Shown here piece by piece: positions 1 through 6,366 of a DNA stretch of 14,224 bases; the first letter of the stretch is position 1; every line of letters starts with the position of its first letter. Below the pieces are notes generated by a model. It worked only from the letters and a program-made list of their open reading frames with translations, had not been told where the DNA came from and ran no database searches. The DNA comes from Dethiobacter sp. (GTDB taxonomy: Bacteria > Bacillota > Dethiobacteria > DTU022), in NCBI GenBank assembly GCA_018333405.1, contig JAGXSR010000016.1, forward strand, positions 1 through 14,224. Direction: 5' to 3'. The translations under genes and the position numbers were made by a program.

Positions 1-495
1 TTTCCCGCCAGTCAGCTTTAAAAGCAAAGCGGCCATGGCGGGGATTGCTTCCCGCATGCCGCGCGCCGAATCTGCCGTAGCGATAATATACAGATCCTTC
101 CGGTATAGATCGACGCCCGGGTTTTCCTGATACATGCCGGTAACTACCGGCAGTCCCAGCTCAAGGGACGCCAATCGGCCCACCGCCCCACAAGCCAGGC
201 CGTAGCGGCCGGCGTTAAAAGCCGGTCCGGCCACTAAAGCATCGGGGCTTTGCATTTTTATAAGCTCTTTGATCTCCCTGGTCGCCTGCTCTAAATGATC
301 AGCCAAGTAGTTGTCGCCGCAGATAACCGTGGCCACAACCTCTCCTTGATCGCCCAAGGCTTGGGCCAAGGCAGTGCCTGGTCCGACAGGACCCTGTTTG
401 ACCAGGGGCTCAAGCCCGGCTTTATCTTCACCGCCGATTTGGCCGAAAAATTGGTTAAGATAATGAACTACCCGCAATTTGCTGTTCGCGGACAT
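1..495 (-). CDS. grdB: Glycine reductase selenoprotein B (GrdB), N-terminal part, cut by the window edge
   Basis: GrdB, with pyruvoyl protein GrdE, forms the substrate-specific protein B of glycine reductase, which binds glycine and passes a carboxymethyl group to the selenocysteine of GrdA. Only 165 codons are present and the frame stays open to base 1. Family-like blocks are NQFFGQIGGE (residues 14-23), ICGDNY (58-63), AGPAFNAGRYG (89-99) and MYQENPGVD (121-129). The active-site selenocysteine of GrdB family members lies much further downstream, so it cannot be checked here. The start is ATG at 495, with AAAGGAG about 12 bases upstream, a slightly long spacing. It follows grdE after a 129-base gap containing a long inverted repeat. 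Sarcosine or betaine paralogues (GrdF, GrdH) resemble it; the GrdE partner and the glycine riboswitch favour glycine. Confidence 0.88.
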   Translation of the reverse strand, partial: MSANSKLRVVHYLNQFFGQIGGEDKAGLEPLVKQGPVGPGTALAQALGDQGEVVATVICGDNYLADHLEQATREIKELIKMQSPDALVAGPAFNAGRYGLACGAVGRLASLELGLPVVTGMYQENPGVDLYRKDLYIIATADSARGMREAIPAMAALLLKLTGGK

Positions 496-526
496 GGCAA
501 CGCTTCTCTCCTTTCGAGATATGGTT

Positions 527-604
527 GAGGGACAGGCCTCGAACAGGAGCAAAGCAAAAATTCACAGGCTTCACAAACTGCATTTTTTTAAAGGTCTGTC
601 CCTC
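527..604 (-). repeat. Inverted repeat in the grdE-grdB gap
   Basis: Two 13-base arms (527-539 and 592-604) are reverse complements with one mismatch, so the transcript between grdE and grdB could form a long stem with a 52-base loop. The loop has no U-tract after it, so it does not look like an intrinsic terminator. It may be an RNA processing or stability element that sets grdE and grdB levels apart. The repeat is visible; the role is inferred. Confidence 0.5.
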
Positions 605-624
605 CATGGTCATAATTTTCACGG

Positions 625-1911
625 TTAAAACCCGTCTCCTCTCAGACTGCTGAAACCAAGCTCGCAGGTAGAACCGATAATCGCCTGGATCTCCACCGTC
701 AGGCCGCCGTCGGGGGCGAGGGTTCCGGCGAAACCGCCGGCGATAATTTCCGCCGCTTCCAGATCGCCGATCACTTTCATACAAGGCGGCAAGGTGATCA
801 GTTCGTTGGCATTTCCGACACTGACCACGGCGTCAGCCTGGGGCACAGTATCAGCCAGCGCCTGAGAGCCGCCGTCGCGCCCGGCATACTCATCGGTGAT
901 CAAGACGGTCTTTACTCCCAGTTCCTCCAGTTTCCGGCAGTTCATGACCAGGTCGGTATCCGGGTTGCCGAACCCTTCTTCGGTAATGATCGCCCCGTCG
1001 GCGCCGATCATTTTTACCAGCTTGGCCGCGTAGCTGGAGGAGCGCTCTTTATCAGCCAGAGTAACGTTCTCGTTGGTGATGACCACCCCTAAGAAACAGA
1101 GCTCCCTCCCGTGCCGGGCAAACAACTGCTCTACAACCGGGTTATTCTGGTGGTGATAGGTGGTGTTCTTGTCGCAAGCGGAAACACAGTTCCCGCTGAC
1201 AATGGCGCCGTCCATAACTTCCATGGGGCTGATCAGGCTGGGCAGCATCTTTTTGGCATCCACGCCGTAAACATAGGTGTCATGCAAGAGGCCTTGGGTC
1301 TGCAGCATATACAGATAGGCTATCTTTGGCAAATCCGGATATTGGGCAGCGTTTTCCAGGAAGCTGTCCAGCTTAAAGAGCTTAAGCTCATCGGGAGTTA
1401 CATTCCGGCCGGCTTCGCCCAGGTAGGCAGCAGCTTTTAAACCGGCCAGTCTGACAGCCTGCTCGTGCTTATGCTGGGCCAACCCTTCCACCGGTGTGAT
1501 CTTAACCACCACGTTTAAAGTCCGGGCAAAAGGGGAGTGCTCGGCGCCCGGCCCGCACATGTCGATGATTCCTTCCTGGAAACCGACAATTTTACCGGTA
1601 GTTACCACGGCCACGCCGGACAGCACATGCGTGCGCCCGCTTCCCGCCGTGTCTACCTTGTGGATGAATCCGGGGAATACACCGCCTGGCCCCTCAACCT
1701 TGACTCTCGGTTCGATCACATCCTTGACCGGGATAATCCGCACATCCTCCCCGGGCCTGGCCAGGTCCAGATCAACACAGGCAATGTTGGGGTCTTGCTC
1801 CAGCAGCTTCTTTAATTCCGCCTGGTTAACATAAAGGCTGCCCTTGGCGACTTCTGTTTTTTCACCAAATTGAACATCGGTGATCTTAATCCTTCCCAAT
1901 TCAAGTTGCAC
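625..1911 (-). CDS. grdE: Glycine reductase pyruvoyl-containing proprotein GrdE
   Basis: GrdE is the proprotein of the pyruvoyl subunits of protein B, which binds the amino group of glycine. Family members cleave themselves before a cysteine that becomes the pyruvoyl group. The sequence MDGAIVSGNCVSACDKN is present, with the Asn-Cys pair at residues 241-242, where processing is known for clostridial GrdE. Other family blocks are PVKDVIEPRVKVEG (61-74), GFQEGIIDM (110-118), GLLHDTYVYGVDAKK and EEGFGNPDTDL. At 428 aa it has the usual full length. The start is GTG at 1911, behind GAGGAGG with 8 bases of spacing, and gives the family-like N-terminus (LELGRIKITDVQFG). It lies 36 bases after trxA and before grdB. 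GrdI and GrdG are betaine and sarcosine paralogues; similarity is clearly to GrdE as I recall it. Confidence 0.93.
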   Translation of the reverse strand: MQLELGRIKITDVQFGEKTEVAKGSLYVNQAELKKLLEQDPNIACVDLDLARPGEDVRIIPVKDVIEPRVKVEGPGGVFPGFIHKVDTAGSGRTHVLSGVAVVTTGKIVGFQEGIIDMCGPGAEHSPFARTLNVVVKITPVEGLAQHKHEQAVRLAGLKAAAYLGEAGRNVTPDELKLFKLDSFLENAAQYPDLPKIAYLYMLQTQGLLHDTYVYGVDAKKMLPSLISPMEVMDGAIVSGNCVSACDKNTTYHHQNNPVVEQLFARHGRELCFLGVVITNENVTLADKERSSSYAAKLVKMIGADGAIITEEGFGNPDTDLVMNCRKLEELGVKTVLITDEYAGRDGGSQALADTVPQADAVVSVGNANELITLPPCMKVIGDLEAAEIIAGGFAGTLAPDGGLTVEIQAIIGSTCELGFSSLRGDGF

Positions 1912-1947
1912 CGTCTGTTCCTCCTCTCGCTAAAATCCCTTCACTCT

Positions 1948-2277
1948 TTACACAAAAGATTTTAACCTGTCGCAAACAGATTCTTTGGTTACTTCATCCG
2001 CGGTGAGTTTGTCAACGACTTCCCCGGACTTGTAGAAGAGAAAAGTGGGCAAGGCCATCACCTTAAGATCAATACAAAGGCGCCGGTTTTCGGTTGCATT
2101 TAATTTGCAGAACTTGACCTTGCCTGCATATTCCAGGGCCAATTTTTCTACCTCCGGCATCAAAGCCAGACACGGCGCGCACCGGGGACCCCAGAAATCA
2201 ACCAATACCGGAAGCTTAGAGCCAACCACCTCCTCCTGGTAATTCTCTTTGTTTACTTCGAACAGCTTCGTACTCAT
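1948..2277 (-). CDS. trxA: Glycine-reductase-associated thioredoxin with atypical active site
   Basis: This small thioredoxin carries electrons from TrxB to the glycine reductase complex. The fold is complete at 109 aa: VLVDFW before the active site, CAPC at residues 33-36 and the cis-proline loop MALPTF (Pro77). The usual WCGPC is replaced by WGPRCAPC, so the Trp is four residues from the first Cys and the pair is C-A-P-C. Thioredoxins of glycine reductase operons, such as those of Eubacterium acidaminophilum and Clostridium sticklandii, are known to deviate from WCGPC, so this fits a dedicated partner. Extra cysteines are at 57, 68 and 102. The ATG has a perfect AGGAGG six bases upstream. 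It lies 130 bases after trxB and 36 bases before grdE. Confidence 0.93.
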   Translation of the reverse strand: MSTKLFEVNKENYQEEVVGSKLPVLVDFWGPRCAPCLALMPEVEKLALEYAGKVKFCKLNATENRRLCIDLKVMALPTFLFYKSGEVVDKLTADEVTKESVCDRLKSFV

Positions 2278-2407
2278 TTAAATCCTCCTTTTGGCTTACT
2301 TTTTAGCCGAGGCGGAATTATTCCGTCGCCGGCGCCGTGATCCTCCAACCTGTAGCGCCACAGCTCATGCCGCCGCTATAGAAGAGGCGCCGGTTTAGGT
2401 TTGGGCT

Positions 2408-3328
2408 TTACCGCAACTCTTCCAGGTACTTTTCTGCGGCAAAAGCCGCTGTGGCTCCGTCTCCGGCTGCCGTAACCACCTGCCGCAGCAACTTTTGCCG
2501 GCAGTCGCCGGCGGCAAAAACCCCCGGCAGCGATGTTTCCATCCGCTCATTGGCGATTATATACCCATTTTCCGATAACTGAACCTGGCCGGACAAAAAA
2601 CCGGTATTGGGAAGAAAGCCGATATATACGAAAACCCCATTCACGGCAATCTCCTTTACCCGGCCATTTTTAACATTTTTTACTACAACTCTCTCCAACA
2701 GATTCTCCCCTTGAATCTCATCCACTACGCTATCCCAGACAAACTTAATCTTTTCGTGGGCAAAGGCCCGTTCCTGAACAACCTTGGTGGCGCGAAGGGC
2801 GTCCCGGCGGTGAACCAGGAAGACTTTTTCGGCAAAGCGGGTCAGGTAAATAGCTTCTTCCACCGCCGCGTCGCCGCCACCGACCACCATTACCGGCAGA
2901 TCTTCAAAAAAAGCCCCGTCACAGGTAGCACAAAAGGAAACTCCCCGCCCGAGAAACTGCTCTTCACCGGGAACGTTCAGCTTACGCGAGGATGTGCCCA
3001 TGGCCAGGATCACCGCCGGCGCCTTGTACTGCCCCTGACTGGTGGAAATTATTTTTTCATTGCCCGCCAGATGAACATCAGTAACCTCAGCCATAATAAA
3101 CCCGGTTCCGAATTTTTTGGCTTGGTTCTCCATAATCTCTGTCAGCTTCTGGCCGGATCCAGTCATAAAGCCAGGATAATTTTCAACATGGTCAGTAGTG
3201 GCAATCTGGCCGCCGGCCAGCATTTTTTCAATGAGCAAGGTCCTCAACTTTGCCCGGGATCCATATAATCCAGCCGTAAGACCGGCCGGTCCTCCCCCGA
3301 TAATGATCAGATCATAGTTATTTTCCAT
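2408..3328 (-). CDS. trxB: Thioredoxin reductase (NADPH type)
   Basis: TrxB is an FAD enzyme that passes electrons from NADPH to thioredoxin, here for the neighbouring TrxA and glycine reductase. At 306 aa it has normal length. Visible parts are the FAD motif GGGPAGLTAG (11-20), the redox pair CATC (Cys133 and Cys136), the NADPH-site GGGDAA (150-155) followed by VHRRDALRA, and the C-terminal FAD motif GVFAAGDC. The GGGDAA and HRR elements argue for NADPH, not for the ferredoxin- or flavin-type clostridial relatives. The ATG sits two codons after the grdX stop and in the same frame. The only ribosome-site-like sequence is GGGGGT about 12 bases upstream, so translation may be coupled to grdX. 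Confidence 0.94.
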   Translation of the reverse strand: MENNYDLIIIGGGPAGLTAGLYGSRAKLRTLLIEKMLAGGQIATTDHVENYPGFMTGSGQKLTEIMENQAKKFGTGFIMAEVTDVHLAGNEKIISTSQGQYKAPAVILAMGTSSRKLNVPGEEQFLGRGVSFCATCDGAFFEDLPVMVVGGGDAAVEEAIYLTRFAEKVFLVHRRDALRATKVVQERAFAHEKIKFVWDSVVDEIQGENLLERVVVKNVKNGRVKEIAVNGVFVYIGFLPNTGFLSGQVQLSENGYIIANERMETSLPGVFAAGDCRQKLLRQVVTAAGDGATAAFAAEKYLEELR

Positions 3329-3334
3329 CTTACA

Positions 3335-3760
3335 TCAGCTACCCCCAGTGCCGGCGCGATCATGGCGCCGGCGCCCCGTTAAAGACAGCATGCTTTCCAG
3401 AGCCGCTTCCACGTGCGAAAGATCGACGGCGGCATAATCTGCCAGAAGCCTCTCCGGCCAGCTGTAGGGTAAACGGGGCGCAGTTTTATGGTAAATTTCG
3501 ATGCTGCTTTCAATATAGCGCAAGGAATCAAGGTCAAGACCGGGTTTTTCCGAAGTCAAAAAAACCGTTTTGCAGGGTATCCGGCCGGGTTTCAGGCTGC
3601 CGCTCAGAGGATGGGTCAGCAAGCGGTGCCCGCAGTGAATATAGTCCCGCGTTCGCAGGAAGGTATCGAGCACAAAGCCTTCAATCAGGCACAGGTCAAG
3701 ATCGGGATATGTTACAGCTACCAGCGGGTTGTTGCTCACCAGAAAAAAGGCTTCGGTCAT
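3335..3760 (-). CDS. grdX: GrdX family protein
   Basis: GrdX is a small protein of unknown function that is regularly found at the head of glycine, sarcosine and betaine reductase operons. I recognise it from NNP near the N-terminus (residues 10-12), RDYIHCGH (38-45) and RLLTHPLSGSLKP (46-58), plus its position directly before trxB-trxA-grdE. No known catalytic motif, signal peptide or membrane segment is visible. The C-terminus ends in a basic then glycine-rich tail (RRRHDRAGTGGS). The ATG has GGAGGT five bases upstream. The gene ends in TGA and shares its frame with trxB, which starts after only two more codons. The family call is good; a biochemical role is not known to me. Confidence 0.82.
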   Translation of the reverse strand: MTEAFFLVSNNPLVAVTYPDLDLCLIEGFVLDTFLRTRDYIHCGHRLLTHPLSGSLKPGRIPCKTVFLTSEKPGLDLDSLRYIESSIEIYHKTAPRLPYSWPERLLADYAAVDLSHVEAALESMLSLTGRRRHDRAGTGGS

Positions 3761-3821
3761 CTGTTACCTCCGGCACAGCAATTAATAAAGGATTCTGCCT
3801 CTTAAATCAAGGTTGCGCCGA

Positions 3822-4274
3822 TCAGCCTTCGCGAATCTTCTTTACGCTTTTGCTGATCGCTTCTTTATCAAGCACCATTTCCATCATCCCGATCTGCTGC
3901 TCGTATATTACCGGGTCAATTTCTGCTTTAACCTCGTCTTCGAGGATATGGTATACCTGGAGCCCCAACGAGACTCCGGCTAATGGACCGGCATAGGTGG
4001 GATCTCCGGTCGTAACAGTCTCAGCGTATATTTCAGCGCTTTCAGCATCAGGAGAGCCAAGGACAACCATCAGATTCTCCCTGCCATGCTCGTCGACTGT
4101 TCCCTTTATGATCCCTTGATCTTCCAGATCCATAGCTCCGGCCGCAGTTCAGACAAAACACTGCGTCAGCTGGAGCACCGGTTCTCCTCCGGCGGATTTT
4201 ACACATTCCGCAATGGCAGATCCCGGAACACCATCCCTCTCTCCGATACAGAGTACTTTTTTGCCTTTAAACAT
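3822..4274 (-). CDS. grdA: Glycine reductase selenoprotein A (GrdA), with in-frame UGA read as selenocysteine
   Basis: GrdA is the small selenoprotein that takes the carboxymethyl group from protein B as Se-carboxymethylselenocysteine and delivers it to protein C. The reading frame from ATG at 4274 gives MFKGKKVLCIGERDGVPG and then QCFVUTAAGAMDLEDQ, where U42 is the TGA at 4149-4151. The CFVU redox pair (Cys39, Sec42) and following TAAGAMDLE match the family's active site. With the TGA read, the protein is 150 aa, about the usual size; without it only the last 103 residues from the Met at 4133 appear as an open frame. AAAGGAG lies 13 bases before the ATG. It sits 69 bases after grdC and 61 before grdX; elsewhere it usually follows grdE. 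Confidence 0.95.
4118..4151 (-). promoter_or_regulatory. Selenocysteine UGA codon with candidate bacterial SECIS hairpin in grdA
   Basis: The UGA at 4149-4151 must be decoded as selenocysteine to make GrdA. Bacterial SECIS hairpins lie just 3' of the UGA and bind SelB. Here GATCT (4130-4126) and AGATC (4122-4118) can pair across a GGA loop, starting 18 bases after the UGA. The placement fits a bacterial SECIS; the exact fold is a by-eye proposal. The recoding itself is much surer than this hairpin. Confidence 0.6.
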
Positions 4275-4343
4275 GGTTAACGGTTTCACTCCTTTTATTT
4301 GGGTATGGGTAATGCTTTCCGGAAAAGTTTTAAGTATCGCCGC

Positions 4344-5780
4344 TCACTTTCCTTGGTTCTTTTCGATGATAAAAGAGATTCCGTCGGACAGGTTGGTCAT
4401 CTTGGCCAGAAAAAGGCTGCCCTTGCCCATGAACATAACATTTTCCAGCTCTCCTTTCAAGATTGCCTCACGGGCATGACCTAAATACGGCACCGCCGAA
4501 GGAACATGGCCCTGAGTCGGTGAAAACCCGGGCATGCCGTATTTTTTTTCAAAATCGTCTATCTCCTCCCGTTTTAGCTGCCCCTGCATTACCGCTAACC
4601 CGGCGATCATGCGGTAGTTGTTTCTCGGCACATTGCCGCTTCCGGCGGGCTCGGTAATTTCCGGGTTGTGCAGCTCGGTGGAATATTTGTTTATCTCCGG
4701 GATCTTCATGCCCAGCCTGTCGAGCGGCTTTTTAACCAGGGCTTCGTAGATGGCCTGCTGTGAAGAGCCCGTGCTCACATCATGCTTGCCGATTACATCC
4801 AATCTGATCTGTGGGTTGTAGCCGTCATCCGGCCCGACGATAACAGCAAATGCCGCCAATACATCCTCCATGATGGGGATAGAATTGGTCAGGTGGCCCT
4901 TCATTTTCATGCCGAGTTTGGCCAGGGCGCCTCCCCCGACCACAATTACATGATTATAGATCGAAGAGTAAATCAGGCTACCGGCCAGGACCATGGAATG
5001 AACCGGCGCACAGCAAAATGCTTTGATATCCACCCCGGTGCTGTTGTAACAGCCCGACAGTTCGGCCATGGCTTTAGCCAGATTGCCCGCGCCGCGTTGG
5101 TAGCGATCACCGACCCCCTCTTCACCGGAATTCATGATAAAGTCTATGGCCGCCGGGTCTTGCTGATGAGAGCGCAACGCCCGGCGGATGGCCAATATCC
5201 CGGAAGCCTTGCACGACAGATTCTCCAACAGTATGTCGGCCTTTAAATTATCGTCCTCGTCGTGACCGTCCTGGATACAACCGACCAGATCATCTCCGTC
5301 CAGCAGGGGCAGCGCGCCTGCGCTTACCTTTTGCACCACCTTGTCCCGGTCGATACCTTCGCCCAGGCGCTTCATATCGGCTGCGTCAAACAATATATGA
5401 TCTATCAGCTTTGCTTTTACCCGATCGGAAAACTCTTTGGTCAGATACACCAGGTCAAATTCATCCGCTATCTTCAGCAGCCCATAAAATTCATCCTGGG
5501 GCATGATCTCTCCCCATTCGCTGTAGCGGGAGCTGCCGGGAAGCAAATTTTCAAACCACGGTTTCTTAATATTCCATAAATCCTCGGGTTTTAAATTGCC
5601 GATAAAGACCTGGTGTGGAGGATAGTTTTTCGCCTCGTCGAAGCTGCGCAAACTGAGTTTAATTTTTTGATCCAATGACGGGTCCTTTACTCTTTCCCTG
5701 GTTGGCTTGGAGCCGTAACGAACCAGATCCGGCACATGAGCGATGATGTAGGAGACACCTTTAATTACCGGGTAACCCAT
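4344..5780 (-). CDS. grdC: Glycine reductase complex protein C, beta subunit (GrdC)
   Basis: Protein C (GrdC plus GrdD) takes the carboxymethyl group from GrdA selenium and releases acetyl phosphate after reduction and phosphorolysis. The sequence matches GrdC: N-terminus YPVIKGVSYIIAHVPDLV, then IGNLKPEDLW (60-69), FCCAPVHSMVLAGSL with Cys256-Cys257, IVVGGGALAKLGMK (279-292), GKHDVSTGSSQQAIYEAL, and the C-terminal GMPGFSPTQGHVPSAVPY and GKGSLFLAKMTNL. It has the FabH/thiolase-like character of the family. At 478 aa it is a little shorter than the roughly 57 kDa described for this subunit, but both ends align. The ATG follows GGGAGG with 11 bases of spacing. It is the first gene after the glycine riboswitch. 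Its partner GrdD usually follows directly but is not here. Confidence 0.92.
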   Translation of the reverse strand: MGYPVIKGVSYIIAHVPDLVRYGSKPTRERVKDPSLDQKIKLSLRSFDEAKNYPPHQVFIGNLKPEDLWNIKKPWFENLLPGSSRYSEWGEIMPQDEFYGLLKIADEFDLVYLTKEFSDRVKAKLIDHILFDAADMKRLGEGIDRDKVVQKVSAGALPLLDGDDLVGCIQDGHDEDDNLKADILLENLSCKASGILAIRRALRSHQQDPAAIDFIMNSGEEGVGDRYQRGAGNLAKAMAELSGCYNSTGVDIKAFCCAPVHSMVLAGSLIYSSIYNHVIVVGGGALAKLGMKMKGHLTNSIPIMEDVLAAFAVIVGPDDGYNPQIRLDVIGKHDVSTGSSQQAIYEALVKKPLDRLGMKIPEINKYSTELHNPEITEPAGSGNVPRNNYRMIAGLAVMQGQLKREEIDDFEKKYGMPGFSPTQGHVPSAVPYLGHAREAILKGELENVMFMGKGSLFLAKMTNLSDGISFIIEKNQGK

Positions 5781-5853
5781 ATTTATTGCATCCTCCCTGT
5801 ATATTTAAGTGTACTGAAGGTAACGGTCTGTTCATTATTATCTCAAGATCGAC

Positions 5854-5911
5854 AAAAAAATACAGAATGCAAAAACAGGACGGCTCTATGCTACGCCTGC
5901 TTGCACTCTGT
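5854..5911 (-). terminator. Intrinsic terminator: expression platform of the glycine riboswitch
   Basis: Read on the minus strand, ACAGAGTGCAA (5911-5901) pairs with TTGCATTCTGT (5872-5862) with one G-U pair, and the inner bases CAGG/CCTG can extend the stem. A run of seven T follows at 5860-5854. The 5' arm starts in the GGACAG that closes the second aptamer, so ligand binding can compete with terminator formation. This is the arrangement of an ON switch. It lies about 75 bases before the grdC start. Confidence 0.85.
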
Positions 5912-5998
5912 CCTTTATGCCTGAGAGATTATCTGACGAAAATTCGTCCGTCATATTACCCCTTCGGTGCCCCAGTCTCTGCCTGGGTCTCTCCAGAG
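5907..5998 (-). promoter_or_regulatory. Glycine riboswitch, second aptamer
   Basis: Minus-strand RNA begins TCTGGAGAGACC, contains GGCACCGAAGGGGTAA and a variable hairpin (TGACG paired with CGTCA), and ends CTCTCAGGCATAAAGGACAG. These are the conserved blocks of the gcvT-type glycine aptamer: GGAGAG at the 5' side, CCGAAGG in the core, and CTCUCAGGC then AAAGGACAG at the 3' side. It is 15 bases from the first aptamer and runs into the terminator. Confidence 0.93.
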
Positions 5999-6013
5999 TC
6001 CCGTCCGCCTGCG

Positions 6014-6100
6014 GTTCTTTTGCCTGAGAGTTTCAGCTTGCCGGTCAGCAGCCGGATTGCCTTGCTCCTTCGGCGCCCAAGGATGGGTCTCTCCCACAGG
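6014..6100 (-). promoter_or_regulatory. Glycine riboswitch, first aptamer
   Basis: Minus-strand RNA begins CCTGTGGGAGAGACCC, contains GGGCGCCGAAGGAGCAAGG, a variable hairpin (CCGG repeated around CTGCTGA), and ends ACTCTCAGGCAAAAGAAC. These are gcvT-type glycine aptamer blocks. Two aptamers in tandem in front of a terminator is the classic arrangement and fits glycine-induced expression of a glycine-consuming operon. Confidence 0.94.
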
Positions 6101-6113
6101 TTTCATCCGAGTA

Positions 6114-6122
6114 ATAATATCA
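6114..6122 (-). promoter_or_regulatory. Candidate extended -10 promoter just before the riboswitch
   Basis: The minus strand reads TGATATTAT, an extended -10 form (TG, one base, TATTAT at 6119-6114). Transcription would start near 6107, a few bases before the first aptamer, which is the usual spacing for riboswitch leaders. There is no good -35 box at 17 bases. It competes with the candidate at 6244-6272. Confidence 0.45.
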
Positions 6123-6173
6123 GCTTTAAACAATCATGCCCCCGCGGGGCACCACCGGAAGGATGAAAATATT

Positions 6174-6207
6174 CCCTCACCCCAGCCCTCTCCCAGAGGG
6201 AGAGGGG
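6174..6207. repeat. GC-rich palindromic intergenic repeat
   Basis: CCCTCTCCC (6186-6194) and GGGAGAGGG (6198-6206) form a perfect 9-bp stem with a three-base loop, preceded by CCCTCACCCCAG. Similar C-arm/G-arm palindromes occur at 8526-8550, 8587-8628 and 9351-9384. C-rich/G-rich extragenic palindromes of this kind are scattered in many bacterial genomes. No flanking target duplication is visible. Confidence 0.7.
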
Positions 6208-6243
6208 ATTTACAGGGTAGGTGTATTGGATTTCACTGTATAA

Positions 6244-6272
6244 ATATTAATATATCTCCTTCTTAAAATCAA
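6244..6272 (-). promoter_or_regulatory. Candidate sigma-A promoter upstream of the grd operon
   Basis: TTGATT (6272-6267), a 17-base spacer and TAATAT (6249-6244) give a good housekeeping promoter on the minus strand. Transcription would start near 6237 and the leader would include the GC hairpin at 6174-6207 before the riboswitch. The rest of the region from 6273 to 6366 shows no gene, only the short palindrome CTGCCGGCAG behind the GH57 stop. Confidence 0.45.
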
Positions 6273-6366
6273 GCTGAATATTAAATATATTTTGCCAATC
6301 ATACCGCGGCCGTCTCAGTAACTCAGGATGCAGAAGAATGCAGATGCCAAACTAACTGCCGGCAGG

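Noticed and set aside
455..610. A short minus-strand frame starting in the grdE-grdB gap (ATG near 610) and overlapping grdB out of frame.
   Set aside because: It encodes about 52 residues with no family resemblance, overlaps the clear GrdB N-terminus and has no good ribosome site.
2278..2407. GGCGCC-rich inverted repeats in the trxB-trxA gap, possibly a structured RNA.
   Set aside because: GGCGCC is itself palindromic and recurs by chance in this GC-rich DNA (also near 3355 and 6380); no consistent fold was found by eye.
2711..3268. A 185-residue plus-strand open frame inside trxB.
   Set aside because: It is antisense to all the FAD and NADPH motifs of TrxB and has no recognisable domain.
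3822..4133. A free-standing 103-aa protein starting at the Met at 4133.
   Set aside because: It is the part of GrdA after the selenocysteine codon. The upstream frame, with the family N-terminus and CFVU motif, shows the true gene starts at 4274.
6137..6151. A GC hairpin (CCCCGCGGGG core) before the riboswitch that might be a terminator.
   Set aside because: The following bases are not a convincing U-tract on either strand and no gene ends nearby.
6252..6268. The minus strand contains TTTAAGAAGGAGATATA, identical to 17 bases of the phage T7 gene 10 leader used in expression vectors.
   Set aside because: The flanks do not match the vector, no start codon lies at a usable distance, and the stretch forms the spacer of a natural-looking AT-rich promoter. 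Coincidence is the simpler reading.
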